Shown here piece after piece: positions 49,999 through 59,527 of a stretch of DNA of 64,000 nt. Numbering within the stretch: position 1 is the stretch's first letter; each line of letters opens with the position of its first letter. Where the stretch lies: positions 248,001 through 312,000 of the forward strand of contig CASIAB010000007.1 in NCBI GenBank assembly GCA_949372635.1. The letters run 5' to 3'. The DNA is from an uncultured Pseudomonadales bacterium (GTDB lineage Bacteria; Pseudomonadota; Gammaproteobacteria; Pseudomonadales; Pseudohongiellaceae). The position numbers were made by a program, and so were the translations under genes. The notes under the pieces were generated by a model. That model made no database searches. It saw nothing but the letters and a program-made list of their open reading frames with translations, and was not told the DNA's origin.

Positions 49999-51057
49999 AT
50001 GTCATTAGCCACCATTCAATCTCGTGTCCCGATCGGCATCGATGCTTTCGAATTCACGGGGGAGACACTTCTGTCGATTGATCTCCCCCATTAGCTATAG
50101 TTGGGCTTCCCGAAACGGCCATTAAAGAAAGCAAGGGAAGGGTCAGGAGTGCCATTATAAACTCTGGCCTGGAATTCTCGACTCGCCGCATCACCATCAA
50201 CCTTGCCCCCGCCGATCTAACGAAGGCAGGTGGCTGGTACGATCTCGCTATAGCCCTCTGCATCCTCATCGTCTCCGGACAGCTAGAACCCAGGAGTCTT
50301 CGAGGCATGGAAGTATTGGGGTAGCTCGTCTTGAATGGCAGCCTTCACAAGGTAAAAGGTACAGGGCATAGCCTGCGCAATCCTCGCCGCGAAGGAGCAG
50401 GGGAATTAAATTCTCCTACCGACTGCGAATCGCGAAGAGTTCATGCTCGTTGCCTATAAACATAAATAAAGTGTTAGTAGATTTTTGAAACTATTCTTTG
50501 CACCCAATAGCGGAATTCCAACTCCCGAATTTCTTCGATGAGCCCAAAGCAGCTCGTGCGAAACACTCTCTCAAGTTAATTTTGGGGAGATCAAAGGACT
50601 GGCCCGCGTCAAACGCGCTGTGCAGATCGCTGCAGCCGGTGGCTATAATTTACTTATGATAGGTCCGCCCGGTCGCGGCAAAACATTGCTGGCGAATCTG
50701 CTGATCGCGCTGCTGCCTTTCATGTTTGAGGATGAGGCGCTCGAAGTTAGCAGCCACCAAGTTTGTTGAGCGGCAGCTATTTCAGCAATGTGATTGGTCA
50801 GAGTGGCCGATACTTAACCTCCAACACACAACAACTAGCGCTGCACCTAAGACCGCATCAATCTTTATCTTGGCAAGCTGCTCTCAGAATTGTATCTGGC
50901 AAAGCTTAAGAAGTGCTGCAACCTAGATGAAGAGCAGCGTGCGGGGTTATGTAAAATTATGGACAAACTATCACTGTATGCGAGGGCAACCCACAGGGTC
51001 CTTAAGATGGCCCGTACCATTGCCGACTTTGAGGGCAGTGTATTGAGAAGAGAATGA
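49999..51057 (+). pseudogene. comM: Decayed comM (YifB, Mg-chelatase-like ATPase)
   Basis: Fragments of ComM in order: MSLATIQSRVPIGIDAFEF, then VGLPETAIKESKGRVRSAII with NLAPADLTKAGGWYDLAIAL, then YNLLMIGPPGRGKTLLANLL (Walker A), and the tail ARATHRVLKMARTIADF at the stop 51057. Several frameshifts separate them. The region between Walker A and the tail is about 350 bases, where an intact ComM has some 800, so the Walker B and sensor parts are deleted. ComM is a helicase aiding natural transformation. It sits beside ubiK and glnK-amtB as in Pseudomonas. Confidence 0.88.
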
Positions 51058-51102
51058 GATTTGATGTAGGCGATTGGCTATCGCCGCTGCCAGATCAGCA
51101 AA

Positions 51103-51372
51103 CTACTTGCTCGCTGATTGTTCTTCGAACTGGTCGATCTTCTCTGAAAGCTCCCTAAGAGAGTCTTCCAACTCTCTAACACGCTTCTCGGCGCGCTCCA
51201 ATGCAGTGCGCTGAGCATCAAACTCCTCACTGCTCAATAGATCCAAGCCTGCAAAGCTGCCCTTCAGCAATTGCTCCATCTTGGTGCGCAAACCTTCACG
51301 AACTTCTTCGGCGAGGGGGATCATCGAGGAGAGGCGAGCACTGAGGTCTTCGAAAAATTTATTATTGAACAT
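51103..51372 (-). CDS. ubiK: Ubiquinone biosynthesis accessory factor UbiK (YqiC)
   Basis: An 89-residue protein, FFEDLSARLSSMIPLAEEVR then a coiled coil (EEFDAQRTALERAEKRVREL). This is the size and layout of UbiK/YqiC, a lipid-binding factor for aerobic ubiquinone synthesis. It is convergent with the comM remnant and divergent from glnK. Confidence 0.9.
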   Translation of the reverse strand: MFNNKFFEDLSARLSSMIPLAEEVREGLRTKMEQLLKGSFAGLDLLSSEEFDAQRTALERAEKRVRELEDSLRELSEKIDQFEEQSASK

Positions 51373-51531
51373 TAATGCTAACTCTCATCAGTCATTGGGG
51401 CCAGGAGTGGCAACGGAGCACGAGTCCGAAATTTGTCGTCCATTCTATCATCAATTTTGTTGCTGCCCGCCCTTTGGCTAGTGAGCTCACCGTCCCTAGA
51501 GCAATGCCTTAAATCCTCATCTTCTTTCTAG

Positions 51532-52074
<543 letters not shown>

Positions 52075-52204
52075 AGTCAGCGGAAAGCAAACAGACTTTA
52101 ATTGATTAGTACAAATAATTAATACGTGTTTAACAAGATAACTATCGGTCTACGCAATGCCAAAGTGCAGAACAACAAGTAGATCAATAAACTGGAGGTA
52201 CTAG

Positions 52205-53476
52205 GTGGAAAACCAAATTTTCGAATTGCAGTACGCAATGGATACGTTCTATTTTCTTATATGTGGCGCGCTCGTAATGTGGATGGCGGCAGGTTTTGCC
52301 ATGCTGGAAGCCGGGCTTGTTCGTTCTAAGAACACCACAGAAATTCTCACTAAAAACGTCGCTCTGTATGCGATTGCCTGCACCATGTATTTGGTTTGCG
52401 GTTATCAAATTATGTATGACGGCGGCTTCTTCTTATCTGGTGTCACTACCGTGGCGCAGATGGATGAGGCAGCAATCGCAGGCGTACTCGCAGAATCTGC
52501 AGCAGCAGGCTTCGATGGAGATTCAGTCTACTCAGGTGCTTCCGACTTCTTTTTCCAGGTTGTGTTTGTAGCAACGGCGATGTCAATTGTCTCCGGTGCG
52601 GTAGCTGAGCGAATGAAGCTTTGGGCTTTCCTAGCCTTCGCGGCTGTCATGACTGGCTTAATCTATCCAATGGAAGGTAGCTGGACTTGGAACGGTGATG
52701 CAGTATTCGGTCTATTTGAATTGAACTACAGTGACTATGCCGGATCAGGCATTGTCCACTTAGCTGGCGCTAGTGCAGCATTGGCTGGTGTTATTCTACT
52801 AGGACCGAGAAAGGGCAAATACAGTTCGACTGGAGCGCCTCAAGCGATTCCAGGAGCCAACTTGCCACTGGCGACATTAGGTACATTCATCCTTTGGATG
52901 GGCTGGTTCGGTTTCAACGGCGGTTCTACTCTTAAAGCTAGGTGGTATCGGTGTAGCGAACGAAGTTGCCAACGTATTCCTAAATACTAACGCAGCTGCG
53001 GCTGGCGGATTGATTGCAGCACTTCTTGTTGCTCGCTTGATGTTTGGTAAGGCTGACTTGACAATGGCACTCAACGGCGCACTAGCCGGTCTAGTAGCTA
53101 TAACCGCAGAGCCTGCTGATCCAACTCCACTGCTTGCTACACTCATCGGCGCCGCTGGCGGCACGATCGTAGTGGTTAGCATTATCACTCTGGATAAGTT
53201 GAAGATTGACGATCCCGTCGGTGCTATCTCGGTTCACGGTACTGTAGGTATCTTCGGTATCTTCGCCGTACTCTTATCCGATCCTGATGCAACTTTCGTG
53301 GGCCAACTGGTCGGCATGTTAGTGATCTTTGGCTGGGTGTTTGGTCGCTAGCTTGATCAGCTTGGTTAGCAATCAAAGCCGTCATGGGCCTTCGAGTTAC
53401 TGAGGAGGAGGAAGTGGAAGGAGTCGACATGTCCGAATGTGGCATGGAAGCTTACCCAGAATTCGTCAATCAGTAA
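52205..53476 (+). CDS. amtB: Ammonium transporter AmtB (three single-base frameshifts)
   Basis: A start GTG at 52205 behind GGAGGT. The restored product is about 422 residues with eleven membrane segments: MWMAAGFAMLEAGLVRSKNT, GSWTWNGD, SGIVHLAGASAALAG, WFGFNGGST, and SVHGTVGIFG. It ends in the Amt C-tail DMSECGMEAYPEFVNQ. Frames change at about 52937 (AAA instead of AA), 53345 and 53365, each fitting one extra base, net plus three. Membrane domain residues such as the conserved His pair (HLAGA and HGTVG) are present. Without the shifts this is a normal ammonium channel regulated by GlnK. Confidence 0.9.
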
Positions 53477-53516
53477 GCATTAAAGAGACTCTCCCCCTTA
53501 GGGTATTACTTTACCT

Positions 53517-53547
53517 AGCGCCTTTGACTTCAAAGGCGCTTTTTTTT
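53517..53547 (+). terminator. Terminator of glnK-amtB
   Basis: A perfect 11-bp stem AGCGCCTTTGA/TCAAAGGCGCT with a two-base CT spacer as loop centre and seven or more T's. Confidence 0.93.
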
Positions 53548-53617
53548 CATTAAGTCCGGCTATTTTCTGAGATAATCGCTTCGCAATTTCTAACAGCCAG
53601 CGTCGGCAGCACTGATT

Positions 53618-53660
53618 TGTGAACAATCTCACAAGAGTATTTTGTAAATACGGGTATGTT
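53618..53660 (+). promoter_or_regulatory. Orphan CRP-type class II promoter
   Basis: TGTGAACAATCTCACA at 53618-53633 is a perfect CRP site. TATGTT at 53655-53660 begins 21 bases later, the same spacing as in the coat gene promoter, so the centre is at -41.5 of a start near 53667. No protein-coding gene follows on the plus strand; rsmE ends at 53877 on the other strand. Confidence 0.65.
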
Positions 53661-53666
53661 CGGGCT

Positions 53667-53851
53667 ACGCAATTCTTAGAGCCTTCCAGTAATCCAGAAC
53701 GTTTAAGATTGATCTGTTTATCATGCCTAGCTATAGATCGCAGAATTCATCGATGCGTATAGGAGACGGTAGGATTTAGATCCGCGAAACTATAGTCTTA
53801 GCTTCTTTGGTAAGCGTGTTGGACTAGGGTCGTTCTCGGTACGACTTTATT
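53667..53851 (+). ncRNA. Putative small RNA from the orphan CRP promoter
   Basis: The gene-less stretch 53548-53876 has no open frame of note. A transcript from 53667 could end at the GTCGT/ACGAC stem (53829-53845) followed by TTTATT, a weak terminator, giving about 185 nt. An outer AAGCGT/ACGCTT pairing encloses this stem. The call depends wholly on the promoter match. Confidence 0.3.
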
Positions 53852-53876
53852 AACGCTTGCCTATTTAGCTACCAAC

Positions 53877-54611
53877 TTACATATCACCATACTTGTGCTG
53901 CAAGATAGCGAGCGCAGCCACCGGTGCAGTTTCAGTTCGCAGTATTCTTGAGCCTAAAGCGACGATTTGAAAATCATTGGATCGCGCCCAATCGATCTCA
54001 TCAGCAGAGAACCCGCCTTCGGGCCCTACCAATAAGACACAGTTTTTTTCCGCAATCGATTGGGGAAGCGCGTCAGAACCGCTAGGTTCCAACATCCACT
54101 TGTGCGCATGTTCACATAAAGATAATTCCGGCACAGAGAGTGGTTTGTGTATTGCCGGAACATCTAATCTGCCACTCTGTTCACAGGCGCTGATCGCTAT
54201 CTTCTGCCAGTGTTGAAGTTTCTTCTCTATGCGATCTGCTTTAAGTCTTACTTCACCATATTCGGTGTAGATAGGGGTGATTTCGGTCACGCCCAACTCC
54301 GTGGATTTCTGCACAGCGAAATCCATCCTGTCCCCCCGAGAAAGGCCGAGGATTAAGTGAATAGAGAGAGCGTTTTGCTTAGCGGCATCGTGCGCGCCGC
54401 GAATTTTTTCGAATAATTCTATATCAACCGCTCGTTTCGCTACCGAGGTCACCCTTGCGAGGAATTCCCCCTGCTCGGAATTAAAAACGAGAAGTTCGTC
54501 GTCGGCACGCAGACGCAGGACATTGCTGAGGTAATGCGCAATCTCCTTGGGAAGTGAGATCACCGCACTAAGTGCGAGTGGGCTATCGAGATAAACGCGC
54601 GAGAGCCGCAT
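53877..54611 (-). CDS. rsmE: 16S rRNA m3U1498 methyltransferase RsmE
   Basis: A 244-residue SPOUT methyltransferase: N-terminal PUA-like domain (MRLSRVYLD to about residue 70), then the knot with LVGPEGGFSADEID and LGSRILRTETAPVAAL, which bind S-adenosylmethionine. It follows metF by 8 bases on the same strand, so it may belong to the methionine-cycle transcript. Confidence 0.93.
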   Translation of the reverse strand: MRLSRVYLDSPLALSAVISLPKEIAHYLSNVLRLRADDELLVFNSEQGEFLARVTSVAKRAVDIELFEKIRGAHDAAKQNALSIHLILGLSRGDRMDFAVQKSTELGVTEITPIYTEYGEVRLKADRIEKKLQHWQKIAISACEQSGRLDVPAIHKPLSVPELSLCEHAHKWMLEPSGSDALPQSIAEKNCVLLVGPEGGFSADEIDWARSNDFQIVALGSRILRTETAPVAALAILQHKYGDM

Positions 54612-54619
54612 TGAGATAC

Positions 54620-55486
54620 CTACAGCAATTCACGTTGCGGACGATTGCCTAGGTCTAGATTCGTCCAAATCTGGGTTACGGCCTGACTAAGGTTCATCGA
54701 ATAGAAGTGTAAACCAGGAGCGCCGCCTTGCAACAAGTCCTCGCACAATTCTGTAACTACATCGATACCGAAGCTACGTAGGCTCTCCTTGTCATCACCA
54801 AAGCCCTCTAATCGTTTGTCCAGCCAACGCGGTATCTCAGCGCCACAGCTTGCACTAAAGCGGGCGAGGTTGGCATAGTTTGTAATGGGCATGATGCCAG
54901 GAACAATGGGGATGTCGATTCCTGCTGTCCTGCAATAATCCACAAAACGGAAATAGGCATCGGGGTTGTAGAAGTACTGGGTGATCGACGAGTTTGCTCC
55001 GGCATCCACCTTGCGCTTAAAGAAGTCTACATCTGAACTATAACTCTTCGATTCCGGATGCGCCTCGGGATAGCAGGCGACATCGATATGAAAGTGATCG
55101 CCCGTCTGGGCCCGAATAAATTCGACCAGTTCATTTGCATAGCGATGTTGTACAGCCGCACCGACACCCGATGGCATGTCGCCGCGTAAGGCGACTAAGC
55201 GTTTGATGCCTGCATCGATATAAGTCTGCAACAGCTGGCGCAGTTCTTCTTCATCGGAACCGCCGAAGGAAAGATGAGGAGCACATTGGGAGCCGGCTGC
55301 TTGATAACGCAATACCACTTGCTGCGTTCCCGACTTGGTCGAGCCGCCAGCACCATAGGTTACTGAGAAGAAATCGGGATTCAATTTGCTCAGTTCCGCA
55401 TGCACAGTATCCAGCTTCGATTCACCCACCTCGGTACGAGGTGGGAAAAATTCGATGCTGTACTTTGATGGATTAGATGAATCCAT
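54620..55486 (-). CDS. metF: 5,10-methylenetetrahydrofolate reductase MetF
   Basis: A 288-residue FAD-dependent TIM-barrel enzyme with SIEFFPPRTEVGE, FFSVTYGAGGST and DFFKRKVDAGANSSITQYFYN. It makes 5-methyltetrahydrofolate for remethylation of homocysteine. It is third in the sahR-metK-ahcY-metF run. Confidence 0.95.
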   Translation of the reverse strand: MDSSNPSKYSIEFFPPRTEVGESKLDTVHAELSKLNPDFFSVTYGAGGSTKSGTQQVVLRYQAAGSQCAPHLSFGGSDEEELRQLLQTYIDAGIKRLVALRGDMPSGVGAAVQHRYANELVEFIRAQTGDHFHIDVACYPEAHPESKSYSSDVDFFKRKVDAGANSSITQYFYNPDAYFRFVDYCRTAGIDIPIVPGIMPITNYANLARFSASCGAEIPRWLDKRLEGFGDDKESLRSFGIDVVTELCEDLLQGGAPGLHFYSMNLSQAVTQIWTNLDLGNRPQRELL

Positions 55487-55521
55487 AGTTTAGCTATCCT
55501 TGGTGCTTATCTATTTATTGC

Positions 55522-56904
55522 TTAGTACTTGTAGCTATCGGTCTTGTAAGGACCGTTAACATTTACGTTAATGTACTTAGCCTGATCATCAGTAAGCTTG
55601 GTTAATACTCCTCCGAAACCGCCAACCATCATGGCGGCAACTTCTTCATCGAGATACTTAGGTAGAACCTCAACGTAGAGATTACCTTGCTTTTCTGCCG
55701 CGGGCAGGTCGGCGAATTTTTTATCAAACATGAACATTTGCGCTAATACCTGATTTGCGAATGAACCATCCATAATACGTGATGGGTGGCCAGTTGCATT
55801 GCCTAGATTGATCAGGCGCCCCTCGGAAAGAAGGATCAGATAATCATCTTGGTTCGCGGTGCCAGTTCGGTAGATCTTATGAACCTGTGGCTTAATCTCT
55901 TCCCAGTCCCAGCTTTCACGCATATAAGCTGTGTCGATCTCGTTGTCGAAGTGACCGATATTACAAATCACGGCGCCTTTCTTAACTGACTGCAGCATGT
56001 ACTTGTCGCATACGTTTATATTGCCGGTAGTAGTTACGATTAGATCGATCTTTGCGAGCAGTGCTGTATCTATTCCTGCGCTAGTTCCTGTGTTGATGCC
56101 GTCGACATAGGGCGACACAACTTCGAATCCATCCATGCACGCCTGCATCGCACAGATAGGGTCTACCTCAGCGATTTTAACGATCATGCCTTCCTGGTTT
56201 AGGCTTTGCGCAGAACCCTTACCGACATCACCGTAGCCAATGACTATGGCCTGTTTGCCGGAAAGCAACATGTCAGTGCCGCGCTTGATGCCATCGTTAA
56301 GCGAATGACGACAGCCGTATTTGTTGTCGTTCTTCGCCTTAGTTACCGAATCGTTTACATTGATAGCAGGAACCTTCAATGAACCTTCTTCCAACATCTC
56401 TAAAAGGCGATGCACTCCAGTCGTTGTCTCTTCGGTAATTCCGTGAATATTTTCTAATAGCTGAGGGTACTTCTCATGCACCATCCCCGTAAGGTCTCCG
56501 CCGTCATCTAGGATCATGTTTACACCCCAAGGCTCGCCATTTTTTAGAATGGTTTGCTCTATGCACCATTCGCCCTCGTCTTCAGTCTGGCCCTTCCAGG
56601 CGTAGACGGCGATTCCGGCAGCAGCGATGCAAGCAGCCGCATGATCTTGCGTTGAAAATATGTTGCAAGATGACCAGCGCACTTCCGCGCCGAGATCTAC
56701 AAGTGTTTCTATTAGCACAGCTGTCTGTACAGTCATGTGTATGCAGCCCAGAATTTTCGCAGTAGCGAGTGGCTTCTGGCCCGAGTATTTATTGCGAAGA
56801 GTCATTAGTGCCGGCATTTCCGCCTCGGCCAATGTGACTTCGCGGCGACCGAAATCGGCCAGACTTATATCTGCTATTTTATAATCTTGTACTGAATCTT
56901 TCAT
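55522..56904 (-). CDS. ahcY: S-adenosylhomocysteine hydrolase AhcY
   Basis: A 460-residue enzyme with the NAD-binding [14 protein letters not shown] and C-terminal [10 protein letters not shown] (the Lys-x-x-x-Tyr-Arg/Lys-Tyr type ending). Substrate region around [10 protein letters not shown] and [23 protein letters not shown] at 56904 has ACGGAG 6 bases before; longer upstream starts lack a ribosome site. It splits SAH to adenosine and homocysteine. Confidence 0.96.
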   Translation of the reverse strand: MKDSVQDYKIADISLADFGRREVTLAEAEMPALMTLRNKYSGQKPLATAKILGCIHMTVQTAVLIETLVDLGAEVRWSSCNIFSTQDHAAACIAAAGIAVYAWKGQTEDEGEWCIEQTILKNGEPWGVNMILDDGGDLTGMVHEKYPQLLENIHGITEETTTGVHRLLEMLEEGSLKVPAINVNDSVTKAKNDNKYGCRHSLNDGIKRGTDMLLSGKQAIVIGYGDVGKGSAQSLNQEGMIVKIAEVDPICAMQACMDGFEVVSPYVDGINTGTSAGIDTALLAKIDLIVTTTGNINVCDKYMLQSVKKGAVICNIGHFDNEIDTAYMRESWDWEEIKPQVHKIYRTGTANQDDYLILLSEGRLINLGNATGHPSRIMDGSFANQVLAQMFMFDKKFADLPAAEKQGNLYVEVLPKYLDEEVAAMMVGGFGGVLTKLTDDQAKYINVNVNGPYKTDSYKY

Positions 56905-56926
56905 TTCTAACTCCGTAGATGTTGTG

Positions 56927-58087
56927 TTATAGATTAGCGGCTGCTTTAAGCACATCGGCCTTGTTTATTTTTTCCCAGCTTAGGTCCAGATCTTCGCGAC
57001 CGAAGTGACCGTAAGCGGCAGTGTCTTTATAGATAGGTTTAATCAGATCTAACATTTTGATTAGGCCTTTCGGGCGTAGCTCAAAATGATCGCGAATTAG
57101 CTCAACGATTTTTTTGTTGCTTACTTTCCCCGTACCGAATGTTTCAACACTGATAGATGTGGGCTCTGCTACACCGATCGCGTAGGAGAGTTGAATCTCG
57201 CAGCGCTCGGCGATGCCTGCGGCAACGATATTCTTGGCAACGTAGCGCGCTGCATAGGCAGCGGAGCGGTCAACCTTCGATGGATCTTTTCCGGAGAATG
57301 CGCCACCTCCGTGTCGTGCCATACCGCCGTAGGTATCAACGATAATTTTTCTGCCAGTTAGTCCGCAATCACCATGGGGGCCGCCGATAACAAAGCGGCC
57401 GGTTGGATTGATAAAATACTTCGTGTCAGCGTTGATCCAGGCTTCAGGAAGAACAGGCTTGATGATTTCTTCCATCACCCCTTCTTGTAAGTCTTTCAGT
57501 GAAATCTCTTCTTTATGCTGTGTGGATAACACAACGGCATCGATAGCAACTGGCTTTCCGTCTTCGTAGCGGAATGTAATTTGGCTTTTCGCGTCCGGCT
57601 GCAACCAAGAAAGGGTGCCATTTTTGCGCACTTCAGAATGACGTTTTACCAAGAGATGTGAATAAGTGATCGGTGCGGGCATTAGTACGTCTGTTTCATT
57701 CGTAGCGTAACCAAACATTAATCCTTGATCGCCTGCGCCCTGCTCGTGATCTGCACTATCGTCAACACCCATAGCGATATCGGGAGACTGTTTGCCGAGA
57801 CCGTTGAGGACTGCACAGGTGTTGCTATCGAAGCCGCTCTCTGAATTGTTGTAGCCGATCTCATTCACAACGCCGCGTACGATGTTCTCGATATCCACAT
57901 AGGCTTCTGTTGTAATTTCGCCAGCGACGATTACCATGCCAGTCTTGATCATGGTTTCGCAAGCTACGCGAGAACCTTTGTCTTGATCTAGCAGAGCATC
58001 CAAGATTGCATCGGAAATTTGGTCTGCCATTTTATCTGGGTGACCCTCAGATACTGATTCGGATGTAAACAGTGATGATTCCGCCAT
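56927..58087 (-). CDS. metK: S-adenosylmethionine synthetase MetK
   Basis: A 386-residue enzyme with [31 protein letters not shown] and [19 protein letters not shown]. It makes SAM from methionine and ATP. It lies 22 bases before ahcY and 60 bases after the regulator gene. Confidence 0.97.
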   Translation of the reverse strand: MAESSLFTSESVSEGHPDKMADQISDAILDALLDQDKGSRVACETMIKTGMVIVAGEITTEAYVDIENIVRGVVNEIGYNNSESGFDSNTCAVLNGLGKQSPDIAMGVDDSADHEQGAGDQGLMFGYATNETDVLMPAPITYSHLLVKRHSEVRKNGTLSWLQPDAKSQITFRYEDGKPVAIDAVVLSTQHKEEISLKDLQEGVMEEIIKPVLPEAWINADTKYFINPTGRFVIGGPHGDCGLTGRKIIVDTYGGMARHGGGAFSGKDPSKVDRSAAYAARYVAKNIVAAGIAERCEIQLSYAIGVAEPTSISVETFGTGKVSNKKIVELIRDHFELRPKGLIKMLDLIKPIYKDTAAYGHFGREDLDLSWEKINKADVLKAAANL

Positions 58088-58147
58088 TAATATTTCCTCA
58101 AAATGTATAATGATAGTTAAATTATAAGTAGTAGTTAAGTTGAATAA

Positions 58148-59155
58148 TTAAGCGTTAGATAAAATCTTTTTAAATGTTCGCATCTGAATTTGAAATCCGT
58201 TGCGTAGCCCTAAATAAGAACTCTGTTGCTTCTCCAGGCCAGCCTTGTCGGCCCAGTGATCCAAATCGCCTTCCTCGAAGCCAAGCCATAGATCGCCGCA
58301 TGATTCTCGAACCCAGTCTTGATCGTGACTGCATAGCTCAACGATTAGTAGATAGCCATCGGAGTTAAGAAGGCCAGCGCTGTCTTTAAATGTCTTTGCA
58401 GGAGAAGAGATGTGATGCAGCACCATGTCGAAAATAATCAGGTCGCTGCTAACCTTGATTTTTCTGGCCATGGCCGTATCGCCAAGAATAAATTCTACGC
58501 CGCTACGGCCACAGTTAGTGATTGCGGAACGGGATTTATCTAGCATGTCTTTGGAATTGTCGAGGGCCGTTAGATTCTTGAAGTGCTGTGAAAGTTCGGT
58601 AAGCAGTTGGCCTTCGCCTGGGCCCACTTCCATTACTGCCGCCTTCTCACTTAAGGCGAGACCATTGATCAGGTCGTGCAGACTGTTGGCATAGTCTGCA
58701 TGCTCAACAATTAGCCCCTGCTTCTCACGAAACTTATTCGCATTCTTGTTGAAAAAATTGAGAGAAAGCTGTGCTCGCTCCAATTGGATCTGTTTGATCT
58801 TCCTAAGCTGAGCGCTCGGAATTTCTAGGGAATCGAGGTTCTCAAAAACTGTCTTTTTTATAACTCCGTGAACATCATCTTCATTCAGGAGTGCGCGCCT
58901 GTAGAAAATCGAGTTCACCTCGCGGCGAGTGGAAACCAGATGGCTTGTAGCGAGTATCTTTAGGTGATGACTGAGTGCGGACTGACGAATATCGAGAATA
59001 CGGCATAGCTCCAAAACCCCGAAGGACTCATTTTTGAGCAGTCTCAGGATCTGCAGTCGTAGGTGGTCGGCTAGGGCTTTGTGCAGGGATGTGAGTGACT
59101 CTATTGGGCTTGGAGAGTCTGAGTTCCCGGCGGTCTTTAATGCAGTTGCAGCCAT
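58148..59155 (-). CDS. sahR: SahR-type regulator: ArsR HTH fused to a SAM-dependent methyltransferase fold
   Basis: A 335-residue protein. An ArsR winged helix is at residues 20-90 (SLHKALADHLRLQILRLLKN, RILDIRQSALSHHLKIL), and a class I methyltransferase fold follows at 150-330 (AAVMEVGPGEGQLLTELSQH, FDMVLHHI). This matches SahR, described in Proteobacteria as an S-adenosylhomocysteine-sensing repressor of methionine-cycle genes. The start at 59155 (MAATALKTAG) is chosen because the upstream frame would run through the operator palindrome. It heads the metK-ahcY-metF run. Confidence 0.85.
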   Translation of the reverse strand: MAATALKTAGNSDSPSPIESLTSLHKALADHLRLQILRLLKNESFGVLELCRILDIRQSALSHHLKILATSHLVSTRREVNSIFYRRALLNEDDVHGVIKKTVFENLDSLEIPSAQLRKIKQIQLERAQLSLNFFNKNANKFREKQGLIVEHADYANSLHDLINGLALSEKAAVMEVGPGEGQLLTELSQHFKNLTALDNSKDMLDKSRSAITNCGRSGVEFILGDTAMARKIKVSSDLIIFDMVLHHISSPAKTFKDSAGLLNSDGYLLIVELCSHDQDWVRESCGDLWLGFEEGDLDHWADKAGLEKQQSSYLGLRNGFQIQMRTFKKILSNA

Positions 59156-59220
59156 GCTGTGGATTCGGCGGTTTATTCTAAAAGCAGCTAACTTAGCAGT
59201 ATTGCAAGGCGATTTCAAAT

Positions 59221-59244
59221 CTATATCAATATATATTGATATAG
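59221..59244. promoter_or_regulatory. Perfect 24-base palindrome, likely SahR operator
   Basis: Each half is CTATATCAATAT and the second half is its exact reverse complement. It lies 66 bases upstream of the sahR start and is AT-rich like described SahR motifs. A looser CATATATATTG at 59335-59345 may be a second site. The rest of the 372-base region between sahR and tkt holds no other feature I can support. Confidence 0.8.
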
Positions 59245-59527
59245 ATATCACTTCATAATTGGACAACGAGGATTCAAAACAAGTCGGATGAGAGCTTAAT
59301 TTAAGTGAGTTGCTCATTGTTGCTCCCATCTACTCATATATATTGTCTCCAAGGCAGCATAGATATGGCATATTCCATTCAGGTGCGGGAAAATAGCCGT
59401 CTTATAGAGACTCCTCGAAGCACATCTGAATTTACCTAAATGCATGGCTAGTCGGCCAGCAGCAGGGGACGGAGTCTATCGCTTCGCCAACCATGGCAAA
59501 CACGTAGCAACTGAAGGAATTTGATTG

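Noticed and set aside
59156..59329. N-terminal extension of the SahR-type regulator
   Set aside because: It would be encoded across the perfect palindrome and gives a low-complexity Ile/Asp peptide; the start at 59155 leaves the domain complete.
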